From positions 1-46,278 of the forward strand of contig JAUCBJ010003706.1 of assembly GCA_032718475.1 (NCBI GenBank): DNA of 46,278 nt. The letters are read 5' to 3'. Under the pieces are notes generated by a model. It was not told the origin of the DNA. It worked only from the letters and a program-made list of their open reading frames with translations, and did not search any database. Source of the stretch: Nemertoderma westbladi. Lineage: Eukaryota; Xenacoelomorpha; Nemertodermatida; Nemertodermatidae. Shown piece after piece: positions 11,066-23,400 of the stretch. Each line of letters opens with the position of its first letter. The stretch's first letter is position 1. The position numbers and the translations under genes were made by a program.

Positions 11066-13440
11066 CCGGAATTAATGTGAATATTGTACGCTCTTAACTT
11101 ATACCTCAACAAAAACGTGATTGATACTTTACCTCCCACCTTTTATGATGTGGTTCGCACTATTGTCGGAATCAGTTGTGGCGACACTCTGTCTCACTCC
11201 CTGGCTGTGCCTATCATTATATAATCCCGACGCCAAAATTCCTCCAACAATCAATGCAGTCTGGGTGCTACAGGCGCCAACATTCTGTGAGCTACGGGGA
11301 TAAGCACCCAACCCGGAGCCCCCCTACCTAGAGGGGCCTACAGTGGTGCAGTATGGAAAGTTTCATCAGCTAACAAATAATGTTTCCTAATTTGGCTCCA
11401 TGCCCTAGTGCTGGGGCTGAGATGTTACAACACTATTAGGTGCGCTTTCGACATGTGAGTGAGGTTAAAGACCAGCAGCAGAACATAATTATACTCATTT
11501 GGAAAACCTTGCCTTTGTCTTTTAACCTTTTAACCTTGTCTTTTATGAATATTTATTTTTATATATTGTATATTTTGAAAGTTTCATTCAAAAGGACACG
11601 CAGTTGATACACGATTGGATATCACATGGCGGTCTGTCAAAATCATTACTTCTACCTTGAATAATATTTATTATTTCTAAGAACAAGCAATGCTCAAGGC
11701 TTGCAGTTTTACCTTGCTTTTTAGAGTTTAAAACATGTCATTTAATGAGCGAAGAATAGAAACGTCAATAAACTTTACAGCTATAGCTACAGTTATCATT
11801 CACCCATATTCCATCACGACACAAAGGCATTGTTCTCTGTATTGTGACTATCAGCCATCAACTAGCACTTAAATTAAAATTATATTTAGGCTGTTCGTTT
11901 TCCAAACTTACACGCACCTGTGTATAAAACTGTGTCGCCGTGTCGGAAACAATAATTTTTGTATCGCCGCGGTTGATATTGGCCGTTTTATTCGTATTGT
12001 GTGATATCCAAAATATATTTTAAAACTTAACCAAAAAACTAACGTGTCGGTATAGTGAACGTTTATTCGCTTATATGGAAATTATCATGAAGTATGTTAT
12101 GACCCCGACGCACAACCAAAAGCAACATGGATTTGGAATTAATATACGGCAGGAAGTTGAACTAAACCTTGTGTACCTAGCCCCTGTTGGCCCCTAACCG
12201 CTAGTCCCTGTCCCGAGCCTAACAGCCCGAGGCAGACTTTGGCGCCAAGGATATTTGCTTTGCATTTACCAGATCCCCACATATCGAGTCATCACATAAT
12301 GGTGTCATTTTGTGGGCCCCATAAAAGGCGTGATCAGACAATAGTTCCGTGTTTGTCCGTTGTTCGTCAAGGGGCTGTAAAGACTCAACCACAGCGGCCA
12401 GGGTCCCATTACCGGGGAAGTACGCGACGCCTTGGCGCCAGATTATACGTGGAATAACAAGGTCTTATCGGTTGTTCTGTTGTTCGTTTATACAACGCCA
12501 TACCATCATCAAACATCAATGTTGGGTATATGGCTGCGGTTCAATGTTAACGGTATCCCATCGGTGTCGGGGTTACGGGGTGTGGAGGTTACATTACAAT
12601 TTAATTTATTATTATCTATTGTGACATTTCACAAGCTTTATTATATAATAAATAAGTATTTGGATAGTCAAAATTTGGAAAATTATTGATATTTTTTTTA
12701 TTATTCTCATATTCAGTTTAAACCTTCAAATTTACCAACAAGATAAAAATAACGGTAAACTCGTACCCTAACTCACTTGCTCACTTCTGACTGTTTTCAG
12801 GCAACTGTACTCTTGCCCTTAATATAGAAAACCAGTAACCCCAGTAGTTTATTATTTTGATTAGGTGTTGTTGACCAGGCTCAACCCTAATTAAAAAAGT
12901 GCCATGCAACCCGAACCCTAAAAGCCATGGTTTGGTTGTGGTGAGTACCTTAGAGCGTTCGAAGTTCATGGATTTAATATTTACGTCTATCGGTCTACAG
13001 ATCCCACGGATTTTAGACCGCTGAGAATTTACCACGTTGTGGGGTTCAACTCCGGGAAGCGGAACGTAAGACTTAAAACATTAAAATGTCCCGAATACGA
13101 TGGATAAATGTTTAAATGTAAATCTTCCATTCCTCCCACTACCTCCCATTTATACTATTATGTGGACATTTTGTATTTTGAGTCCTCTCTAGTTCTCTAG
13201 TCCTTGAAAGGACACAACTTAGTATGATTAGTTTCCTCCCCAATTAGAACATTGATTTTGCGTTGATTTCTTTGTGCAGTTGTGACCGGTGATTGGCTTA
13301 TTAAACCACACACTGACAACGGAAGAGCTAAGTAGGATTTACTCCAAAGACCCTTTGAGACTGGGATTAAATTCCCTTCCCAGGAAATACCATAACGACT
13401 CATTATATTATAGAGACAGACTAAAGTGGAATTTAACATA
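11066..13440. other. intergenic, no gene recognised
   Basis: Short open frames exist on both strands but none resembles a known family. Moderately GC-rich patches at 11270-11345 and 12165-12460 look different from the AT-rich background and could be decayed transposon pieces; no boundaries can be drawn. No glycogen phosphorylase C-terminal exon was recognised here. Confidence 0.4.
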
Positions 13441-13584
13441 TTTTCAGATAAGTCTGGCGACTGGCATGCTAGGTGTTAGACTAAGTCTGGCCGGCCTATA
13501 TAGGTGTCGGCTTTCACACCTGCCTCAGTGGCTGTACGGCTCCAGTTGTCTCACACTGGCGACAGTTGCTAAAGGGAGATACAT

Positions 13585-13675
13585 TATCCGTGATAGCTAT
13601 ATCTCAGTAGACTGGCTGTCCAGACCCTGGCTGGCGCGCTACACAGACCCCTGGGCTCGAGTCCAATTACCACTG
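13585..13675 (+). mobile_element. possible tRNA-like SINE head
   Basis: GATAGCTATATCTCAGTAGA resembles the D-arm/A-box part of a tRNA, and GGCTCGAGTCC about 50 bases later resembles a B-box. Cloverleaf pairing is poor, so a functional tRNA is unlikely. The surrounding 13440-13720 block is GC-richer than its neighbours, which fits an old SINE. No tail or target-site duplication was identified. Confidence 0.3.
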
Positions 13676-13896
13676 AGACTACGGCGCGACATGCCAATTG
13701 ATTAAGTAGTTGGATAAGAATCCCGCCTAATTGAGCTGGCTGGCCTGCCAGACACCTTGTCTTGCGGGAAAAGTGACACTGAGGCACTGGACTGGACACT
13801 TCAACTTCATGTCACTTTGATTTTGAGAAGGGAAGGATTCCGCAGGAATGAGATGAGCTTCATTTATGTGAAGATGGGCAGTGCCGAGGGGGAAGG

Positions 13897-14247
13897 TATA
13901 AATGCATCTTAAATATACGGGGAGTGGCATTTTTAAATAGAAAGTAGCACTTTAATTGGAAATAAAGTACCACTTTATATTTTAATAAGTGCTGCTTAAT
14001 CTAAAAAGTGCATGTTTTAAATGATTAATCGTACAAATAAAGTACCTATTACAAATAAAAGTACCTCTTTTTCACATACTAAGAAATATAAATGCATCTT
14101 AAATATACGGGGAGTGGCATTTTTAAATAGAAAGTAGCACTTTAATTGGAAATAAAGTACCACTTTATATTTTAATAAGTGCTGCTTAATCTAAAAAGTG
14201 CATGTTTTAAATGATTATCCCACAAGTAAAGTACATATTACATAAAA
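13897..14247. repeat. direct duplication, two copies offset by 190 bp
   Basis: The block starting TATAAATGCATCTTAAATAT at 13897 reappears at 14087 and is nearly identical for about 140 bases, then diverges over the next ~20. Both copies carry AAGTAGCACTTT and AAAGTACCACTTTA words. The copies are close enough in sequence to suggest a recent tandem duplication. Confidence 0.85.
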
Positions 14248-14570
14248 AAAAGCTGAGCTTTTTTCCTACTAATGAATATAAAAACGTAAATAATATTCAG
14301 AAAAGTGTCGTTTTGTAAACAGAAAATCAGTACTAACATTATCAAAAAAGTACCACTTTTTAGAGTAATTAAAAGTGATCTTTTCTGCTCCTTGAAAAAG
14401 TGCCATTTTTATATTGTAATAAAAAGTGACTCTTTTTGCTACTTGAAAAAGTGCCGGTTTTTCAAAAAAGCGTATCTCGTTTGAGTACTCAAAACCAGAT
14501 GCACTTTTTTGGAAAATCGGCACTTTTTTATGAAAAAAGTACAACTTCGTTTTTTCAGTGTAGTCAAAAA
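14248..14570. repeat. cluster of AAAAAGT-NNN-ACTTTTT palindromic words
   Basis: Repeated words pair poly-A/GT(A/G)CC with complementary poly-T, for example the perfect palindrome AAAAAGTACCACTTTTT at 14345-14361 and related AAAAAGTGCCATTTTT, AAAAAGTGACTCTTTTT and AAAAAGTGCCGGTTTTT copies. The open frame through it on the minus strand is low-complexity and unlikely to be a gene. It sits just beyond the 3' end of the ORF at 14710-15768 and could be subterminal sequence of that element. Confidence 0.6.
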
Positions 14571-14709
14571 AGAATTAGTAATTAGGAACATTGTTCGTTT
14601 ATAATGTAACTTGTTTCGAATTTGTATACATTTTTAATAATACACCATACAGTACATTTATATTTCAAACATTACGGTTTAACGATAATTATGTTCCATT
14701 ATTTATAGT

Positions 14710-15768
14710 TTACAAATTGCCATCAGTTTCCATGATGAAACCACGGAACGGCGATAGATACGAAACCAGGGGTTGATCCGAAGAATCTGAGTCATGTGAA
14801 CAAATATTGGAAAAATCCAAATCACTGTCAGTAACATCATTCTCGCTATCTAAGCTCTCCTCATCATCATGAACATTCTCAATAACCTTTCTGACTTCTG
14901 TATTTGGTGTCACTAGGCCCACTGTACGCCCATTCTCCTTACAACGTGATCCACAACTATCAAATAAACACGACTTCGATTTCAGAGTAATAAAATTATC
15001 TTCCAACAGAAATTCATGCGATTTTCCAATTCCCCTGACAGCAGCTGGCTTCCCATTCAAATGTTTCTGAACCTCATCGACATCTTCTTTATCAAAAGTA
15101 TAAATCTTCATATTGGTGTGTAAATTCAAAATATTAACTATGGCCGCGAGATCTGGCGTTGATGCGTTTACATTCATTCCAATAACGCGATCTAAGGTTC
15201 TCTTTATCGTTGCCCCTACTCCATCTGCCGGACCCTTCCCATGCCCAGCTTCAGTATATATCCACTGAAGTGTCACATTGTTTGCTATGGCAAACTTATT
15301 GAATACGTAAACAATGAATCTGTTACGGTACTGTGCGAAAGTTGAGTCAGATATTATAACAAAATGTTTATAGTGGTTCTTGCTTTCACGTAGAAGTTCA
15401 TCAAGACTTGCAAATACAGCCGCAGCCTTGTGATTGGTACACTTGCTGATTGACGCACAAGAAGTTACACTATTGGCAAGGGTCCATAACATAATACAAT
15501 GAATGGACATGCTCTCTTGTCGATAATAGGCCGATTGAATTTCTGCTGGCCTGGGAATGTTAAAATTCTCCGACCAATCAATTTGAAGTATTAGCTGGTC
15601 TTGTTGTTGGTTAGATTTAACTTCTCGCCTTTTCATATTTTCTATTTCCCGATATTCATCGTACTTCTTCTTGTCTTCCTTAAGTTTATTCCGATGTCGT
15701 TGAACCCGTTCCCTATTTAACTTTTTCTTACGCTCTAGAGCGTTGTCGTTTTCAGATTCTCTCTCCAT
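14710..15768 (-). CDS. transposon-like ORF, 352 codons (HGKGPADG family)
   Basis: An intact single-exon reading frame. It begins with a strongly basic, charged helical segment (residues ~10-55: LERKKKLNRERVQRHRNKLK and similar). A body follows with LQIDWSENFNIPRPAEIQS (~residue 80), an ISDSTFAQYRNRF motif (~residue 145) and TEAGHGKGPADGVGATIKRT (~residue 180). The tail is acidic (DDEESLDSENDVTDSDLDF). Paired (Q)IDWSEN... SD..QY+NR ... HGKGP.DG.G...KR motifs recur in multicopy uncharacterised animal proteins that I regard as transposon-derived. The spaced acidic residues could be a DDE-type catalytic set, but that is inference. The protein is short for such elements, so the N-terminal portion may be missing. 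It could be a recent insertion or a domesticated gene; terminal inverted repeats were not identified. Confidence 0.6.
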   Translation of the reverse strand: MERESENDNALERKKKLNRERVQRHRNKLKEDKKKYDEYREIENMKRREVKSNQQQDQLILQIDWSENFNIPRPAEIQSAYYRQESMSIHCIMLWTLANSVTSCASISKCTNHKAAAVFASLDELLRESKNHYKHFVIISDSTFAQYRNRFIVYVFNKFAIANNVTLQWIYTEAGHGKGPADGVGATIKRTLDRVIGMNVNASTPDLAAIVNILNLHTNMKIYTFDKEDVDEVQKHLNGKPAAVRGIGKSHEFLLEDNFITLKSKSCLFDSCGSRCKENGRTVGLVTPNTEVRKVIENVHDDEESLDSENDVTDSDLDFSNICSHDSDSSDQPLVSYLSPFRGFIMETDGNL

Positions 15769-15958
15769 ATTTCAAGATTATCATTCAGAATGCCACGTCA
15801 GTGCCTATACCAGTCTGTACCTACAGTAGGCCCCGGTCACATAGTGATCTGATCATTGCATTAGAACACACTTCTCAATTATATTTCCCGCTTTCCATAT
15901 TAATTAGTTATGAATTGTCCAATAAGAGCATTACTGCATAGATAACCATTATTCAGAA

Positions 15959-16440
15959 CCCATTACAGCATGTACATTTTTTATATGTTATGTAATGGTT
16001 TGCGCAAGTTTAGCATTACAGCATGTACAACTATTACATGTAATGTAATGGTCTGCTGTAATGCATTTACATTACAGCATGTCCACTGTCTTCATTATGA
16101 TATTAATTGTGTGAATGTAAATTCTACAACCTAATATTATATAATGATGTTGATGAGAATAAAGGGGAGATGCTAATAATGTTCGTTGTTGGTGCATTAT
16201 TGCAATTTTGTGTGAGAATTTCTAATATTTGTTGCATTACAGCATGTACATATTTTTGGTTACACTTGGTATACATATATTAAAAAGGCTTCCATTTCAC
16301 TTAATAACATCATGGCACGACAGGAATACCCTTATTGGATTTGGAAAATGTTGAAGTTTTAGAATATATCACTTGAATTTAACTGCATTCCATTCTTTGT
16401 GAATTTTTTTCAGAAATTACAGCATTACAGCATGTTGTAC
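15959..16440 (+). repeat. dispersed CATTACAGCATGTAC repeats
   Basis: The 15-mer CATTACAGCATGTAC or close variants occur at 15961-15975, 16014-16028, 16070-16084 (GTCC end), 16235-16249 and 16416-16440 (partly doubled). An inverted CTGCTGTAATG lies at 16053-16063. Spacing is irregular, so this is not a simple tandem array. The cluster begins about 190 bases upstream of the transposon-like ORF and could be its subterminal binding-site repeats. Confidence 0.65.
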
Positions 16441-17235
16441 GCAAAACTGGGACAAGCTGTTAATCATTTCTAGATCTTTCCTACTTCAATGGAGACGATT
16501 TTAAGTTATTTATTTGAGTAGAGAACACCTATACCAACATAATGATATATGACCTGCCGGGATTTCTGTTTGGAAAGTTTCCCCCAAACTCGATTGAAGT
16601 TCAGAAATATCGATGGAGACATACCAAAAATAGCGGTTTCCTAGTCTTTGAAGCACCATAGTTTTAACACTGTAACAAATTACTTTCAGGGGATGTTGAA
16701 TAGATACAGAGGATAAAATTCTCTACAAAATGGTATATAAGTTATACTGTGAATGTATTTCAAACCAAAGAAAATTGAAAATATTTCTGTGAGACATAGC
16801 TTGGGTCACTTTTGAGTAGAATCAACCATATAATATTTTTAAATATATCAACAATTGCCCAACATAAGATACTGATAGCACAAAATTATGCAATTGCACT
16901 GTAAAGAAAATTAATAATTTCCACTAATGTTAGCGAGGATTTTTCACATTAATAAGATTGGGATTGTTAAAGTATTGTTTGTTTTCACAAAATTTTGGAA
17001 AAATCTCATCTTATTGTTGCTATGTAAAATCCATGTAGTTAAGGATAGAAACGGAAAGTGTTAATAAAGGACCGGGGTATGGGATTTTTGTCACACTTAT
17101 ATAGGTATACTTACCAGTTACCATAGATATAGTTGTATTCATTCATTAATCCAATTTATAAATGTTAATACATACATAATTTAAATATATTTACCGTATA
17201 CTTTCTTAATATCTTTTCTCGAGTAATATTATTAC
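16441..17235 (-). other. AT-rich sequence after the last visible phosphorylase exon
   Basis: It begins with a GTAATA donor at 17235. If the phosphorylase gene continues, this is the start of intron 9. The expected next exon (a segment with the conserved RIHEYKRQ motif) was looked for on the minus strand and not found. Confidence 0.5.
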
Positions 17236-17452
17236 CTGTTTAATATTCTGAACGGCCGTAATGAAGTTTGCGTCATTAACGAACTTCCTCAGTTGTTTAA
17301 GCTGCGATAGATCAGTGATCCAATCCTCCCCTATTTTGTCGCAGACTACGTCGGCCAGACCGCTGTTGCATAGCAACAGCCAACGTCGCGGAGTAATTCC
17401 GTTCGTCTTGTTCTGGAATTTTTCTGGTGTCAGTTCGTAGAAATCCTTAAAG
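17236..17452 (-). CDS. PYG: glycogen phosphorylase exon 9 (last one visible)
   Basis: Found by homology, as it has no internal ATG. One base plus 72 codons: [50 protein letters not shown], ending TAVQNIKQ. The acceptor is TTTATCAG| and the donor CAG|GTAATA. The good donor implies that transcription and splicing were meant to continue leftwards. Confidence 0.93.
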
Positions 17453-20400
17453 CTGATAAAATATTATATTGAAGGATAAAATATTGTTCGGAGAATTCAT
17501 AAAATATGGACGGTACATGATCCCGAAATCCGCACCAAATAAAGTAGTCGCTCGGGCCACGCTGGTATATTGAATAATGTAAGGGTGTTTTATCAATACC
17601 GGAAAGTGCAGCGAAGATAATATAAGATCTCAAAAGATATAAGACTCAAATATAAGAAATTAACTTACATTGTCTTCGTGAGTAAATCCGAGTGAATGGC
17701 CGCGACTCCATTAACGGCGAACGAACCAATGATACTGAGGTAAGCCATATTAATCCGTTTCTCGCCGTGCTCTTCCACTAAGGACATTCTCTGCATACGG
17801 CCGGCGTCGTTAGGAAACATTTTGTCCACATTCTGTATTACAAAAACAACAAACGTTAACATAAATAGTTCGATTAGTCGTAGAGAAAGCCAATGAAAGT
17901 GTCGCGTGTTAAGGAATCGGGGCCACTCTAGGTAATTATAATGAGCTATTATACCGATATAACGTTACCTACAATTAATTATTTACTGTATATTTGTTAT
18001 AGCAGTACAGTACACTAATGTATTTGTTATAACAGTGCAGTACACTAATGTATTTGTTATAGCAGTGCAGTACACAAATGTATTTGTTATAACAGTGCAG
18101 TACACTAATGTATTTGTTATAGCAGTACTACAGTACACTAATGTATTTGTTATAACAGTGCAGTACACTAATGTATTTGTTATAGCAGTGCAGTACACTA
18201 AATGTATTTGTTATAACAGTGCAGTACACTAATGTATTTGTTATAGCAGTGCAGTACACTAATGTATTTGTTATAGCAGTGCAGTACACTAATGTATTTG
18301 TTATAGCAGTGTAGTACACTAATGTATTTGTTATAGCAGTGCAGTACAGTAATGTATTTGTTATAGCAGTGCAGTACAGTAATGTATTTGTTATAGCAGT
18401 GCAGTACACTAATGTATTTGTTATAACAGTGCAGTACACTAATGTATTTGTTATAGCAGTGCAGTACACTAATGTATTTGTTATAGCAGTGCAGTACACT
18501 AATGTATTTGTTATAGCAGTGCAGTACAGTAATGTATTTGTTATAGCAGTGCAGTACAGTAATGTATTTGTTATAGCAGTGCAGTACACTAAATGTATTT
18601 GTTATAACAGTACAGTACACTAATGTATTTGTTATAGCAGTGCAGTACACTAATGTATTTGTTATAGCAGTGCAGTACACTAATGTATTTGTTATAGCAG
18701 TGCAGTACACTAATGTATTTGTTATAGCAGTGCAGTACAGTAATGTATTTGTTATAGCAGTGCAGTACACTAATGTATTTGTTATAGCAGTGCAGTACAC
18801 TAATGTATTTGTTATAGCAGTGCAGTACAGTAATGTATTTGTTATAACAGTACAGTACACTAATGTATTTGTTATAACAGTGCAGTACACTAATGTATTT
18901 GTTATAACAGTGCAGTACTCTAATGTATTTGTTATAGCAGTGCAGTACACTAATGTATTTGTTATAACAGTGCAGTACACTAATGTATTTGTTATAGCAG
19001 TGCAGTACACTAATGTATTTGTTATAGCAGTGCAGTACAGTAATGTATTTGTTATAGCAGTGCAGTACACTAATGTATTTGTTATAGCAGTGCAGTACAC
19101 TAATGTATTTGTTATAGCAGTGCAGTACACTAATGTATTTGTTATAAAAGTGCAGTACACTAATGTATTTGTTATAACAGTGCAGTACACTAATGTATTT
19201 GTTATAACAGTGCAGTACACTAATGTATTTGTTATAACAGTGCAGTACACTAATGTATTTGTTATAACAGTGCAGTACACTAATGTATTTGTTATAGCAG
19301 TGCAGTACACTAATGTATTTGTTATAGCAGTGCAGTACAGTAATGTATTTGTTATAGCAGTGCAGTACACTAATGTATTTGTTATAACAGTGCAGTACAC
19401 TAATGTATTTGTTATAGCAGTGCAGTACACTAATGTATTTGTTATAGCAGTGCAGTACACTAATGTATTTGTTATAGCAGTGCAGTACAGTAATGTATTT
19501 GTTATAACAGTACAGTACACTAATGTATTTGTTATAACAGTGCAGTACACTAATGTATTTGTTATAACAGTGCAGTACTCTAATGTATTTGTTATAGCAG
19601 TGCAGTACACTAATGTATTTGTTATAACAGTGCAGTACACTAATGTATTTGTTATAGCAGTGCAGTACACTAATGTATTTGTTATAGCAGTGCAGTACAG
19701 TAATGTATTTGTTATAGCAGTGCAGTACACTAATGTATTTGTTATAGCAGTGCAGTACACTAATGTATTTGTTATAGCAGTGCAGTACACTAATGTATTT
19801 GTTATAAAAGTGCAGTACACTAATGTATTTGTTATAACAGTGCAGTACACTAATGTATTTGTTATAACAGTGCAGTACACTAATGTATTTGTTATAACAG
19901 TGCAGTACACTAATGTATTTGTTATAACAGTGCAGTACACTAATGTATTTGTTATAGCAGTGCAGTACACTAATGTATTTGTTATAGCAGTGCAGTACAG
20001 TAATGTATTTGTTATAGCAGTGCAGTACACTAATGTATTTGTTATAACAGTGCAGTACAGTAATGTATTTGTTATAGCAGTGCAGTACACTAATGTATTT
20101 GTTATAACAGTGCAGTACACTAATGTATTTGTTATAGCAGTGCAGTACACTAATGTATTTGTTATAACAGTGCAGGACACTAATGTATTTGTTATAACAG
20201 TGCAGTACACTAATGTATTTGTTATAACAGTGCAGTACACTAATGTATTTGTTATAACAGTGCAGTACACTAAGGTATTTGTTATAGCAGTGCAGTACAC
20301 TAATGTATTTGTTATAACAGTGCAGTTGCAGTACATTAACTCACAAACCTTGAGATGGTTGTGATTGATGAGATAAATGATTTGAAGATGACGAGGTAGA

Positions 20401-23400
20401 AGTGATTCGAGGAGGGAGGTGGGCCATCGTTCTAATGCCTCAGGTAGAATAGTGTGGTTGGTGTAGGCGCAGGTACGGGTGGTAATAGACCACGCCTTGT
20501 CCCACTCCAGTCCCTCAACGTCCACCAGTAGACGCATTAACTCGGGTATAGCCAAAGAAGGGTGAGTATCGTTCAGCTGAAGAACCACCTATAGGAGAGA
20601 GAGAAAGTATGTGAGAGAAGGTACGAAACCTTAAGGAACCTCAGAACGGGTAAACTTATTAAGAGTACGGAACGGTAAGGAACCACAGAACGGATAAACG
20701 TAGTGAGAGTACGGAACGGTAAGGAACCACAGAACGGATAAACTTAGTGAGAGTACGGAACGATAAGGAACCACAGAACGGATAAACTTAGTGGTAGTAC
20801 GGAACGGTAAGGAACCACAGAACGGATAAACTTAGTGGTAGTACGGAACGGTAAGGAACCATAGAACGGATAAACTTAGTGGTAGTACGGAACGGTAAGG
20901 AACCACAGAACGGATAAACTTAGTGAGAGTACGGAACGGTAAGGAACCACAAAACGGATAAACTTAAAGGTAGTACGGAACGGTAAGGAACCATAGAACG
21001 GATAAACTTAGTGAGAGTACGGAACGGTAAGGAACCACAGAACGGATAAACTTAGTGGTAGTACGGAACGGTAGAACGGCTACACTTAGTGAGAGTACGG
21101 AACGGTAAGGAACCACAGAACGGCTAAACTTAGTGGTAGTACGGAACGGTAAGGAACCACAGAACGGATATACTTAGTGGTAGTACGGAACGGTAAGGAA
21201 CCACAGAACGGATAAACTTAGTGGTAGTACGGAACGGTAAGGAATCACAGAACGGATAAACTTAGTGGGAGTACGGAACGGTAAGGAACCACAGAACGGA
21301 TAAACGTAGTGAGAGTACGGAACGGTAAGGAACCACAGAACGGATAAACTTAGTGAGAGTACGGAACGATAAGGAACCACAGAACGGATAAACTTAGTGG
21401 TAGTACGGAACGGTAAGGAACCACAGAACGGATAAACTTAGTGGTAGTACGGAACGGTAAGGAACCATAGAACGGATAAACTTAGTGGTAGTACGGAACG
21501 GTAAGGAACCACAGAACGGATAAACTTAGTGAGAGTACGGAACGGTAAGGAACCACAAAACGGATAAACTTAAAGGTAGTACGGAACGGTAAGGAACCAT
21601 AGAACGGATAAACTTAGTGAGAGTACGGAACGGTAAGGAACCACAGAACGGATAAACTTAGTGGTAGTACGAAACGGTAGAACGGCTACACTTAGTGAGA
21701 GTACGGAACGGTAAGGAACCACAGAACGGCTAAACTTAGTGGTAGTACGGAACGGTAAGGAACCACAGAACGGATATACTTAGTGGTAGTACGGAACGGT
21801 AAGGAACCACAGAACGGATAAACTTAGTGGTAGTACGGAACGGTAAGGAATCACAGAACGGATAAACTTAGTGGGAGTACGGAACGGTAAGGAACCACAG
21901 AACGGATAAACTTAGTGGGAGTAAGGAACGGTAGAACGGCTACACTTAGTGAGAGTACGGAACAGGTAATGAACCACAGAACGGGTAAACTTATTGAGAG
22001 TAGGGAACGGTAAGGAACCACAGAACGGATAAACTTAGTGAGAGTACGGAACGGTAAGGAACCACAGAACGGATAAACTTAGTGAGAGTACGGAACGGTA
22101 AGGAACCACAGAACGGATAAACTTAGTGGTAGTACGGAACGGTAAGGAACCACAGAACGGGTAAACTTATTGAGAGTACGGAACGGTAAGGAACCATAGA
22201 ACGGATAAACTTAGTGGTAGTACGGAACGGTAAGGAACCACAGAACGGATAAACTTAGTGAGAGTACGGAACGGTAAGGAACCACAAAACGGATAAACTT
22301 AGTGAGAGTACGGAACGGTAAGGAACCATAGAACGGATAAACTTAGTGGTAGTACGGAACGGTAAGGAACCACAGAACGGATAAACTTAGTGAGAGTACG
22401 GAACGGTAAGGAACCACAGAACGGATAAACTTAGTGAGAGTACGGAACGGTAAGGAACCATAGAACGGATAAACTTAGTGGTAGTACGGAACGGTAAGGA
22501 ACCACAGAACGGATAAACTTAGTGAGAGTACGGAACGGTAAGGAACCACAAAACGGATAAACTTAGTGGTAGTACGGAACGGTAAGGAACCATAGAACGG
22601 ATAAACTTAGTGAGAGTACGGAACGGTAAGGAACCACAGAACGGATAAACTTAGTGGTAGTACGGAACGGTAGAACGGCTACACTTAGTGAGAGTACGGA
22701 ACGGTAAGGAACCACAGAACGGCTAAACTTAGTGGTAGTACGGAACGGTAAGGAACCACAGAACGGATATACTTAGTGGTAGTACGGAACGGTAAGGAAC
22801 CACAGAACGGATAAACTTAGTGGTAGTACGGAACGGTAAGGAATCACAGAACGGATAAACTTAGTGGGAGTACGGAACGGTAAGGAACCACAGAACGGAT
22901 AAACTTAGTGGGAGTAAGGAACGGTAGAACGGCTACACTTAGTGAGAGTACGGAACAGGTAATGAACCACAGAACGGGTAAACTTATTGAGAGTAGGGAA
23001 CGGTAAGGAACCACAGAACGGCTAAACTTATTGAGAGTACGGAACGGTAAGGAACCACAGAACGGCTAAACTTAGTGGTAGTACGGAACGGTAAGGAACC
23101 ACAGAACGGATAAACTTAGTGGGAGTACGGAACTGTAAGGAACCACAGAACGGGTAAACTTATTGAGAGTAGGGAACGGTAAGGAACCACAGAACGGCTA
23201 AACTTAGTGGTAGTACGGAACGGTAAGAACCACAGAACGGATAAACTTAGTGGTAGTACGGAACGGTAAGGAACCACAGAACGGATAAACTTATTGAGAG
23301 TAGGGAACGGTAAGGAACCACAGAACGGCTAAACTTAGTGGTAGTACGGAACGGTAAGGAACCACAGAACGGATAAACTTAGTGGTAGTACGGAACGGTA

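Noticed and set aside
13289-13705. 138-codon plus-strand frame
   Set aside because: It overlaps a probable old SINE-like, GC-richer block and shows no recognisable domain. It is treated as chance.
14269-14544. 91-codon minus-strand frame
   Set aside because: Its Lys/Phe-rich translation comes from the AAAAAGT/ACTTTTT palindrome cluster. No family resemblance.
18640-20364. 574-codon plus-strand open frame
   Set aside because: It is a translation of the 30-bp minisatellite ([10 protein letters not shown] repeated) and is antisense to phosphorylase. The openness follows from the period being a multiple of 3, and there is no independent gene evidence.
20589-20680. Idea that the 44-bp satellite also derives from the exon 7 boundary
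   Set aside because: Only a short GTGGTTCYT-like match is shared between the exon 7 start and the unit, which is too little to separate from chance, unlike the 50-bp array.
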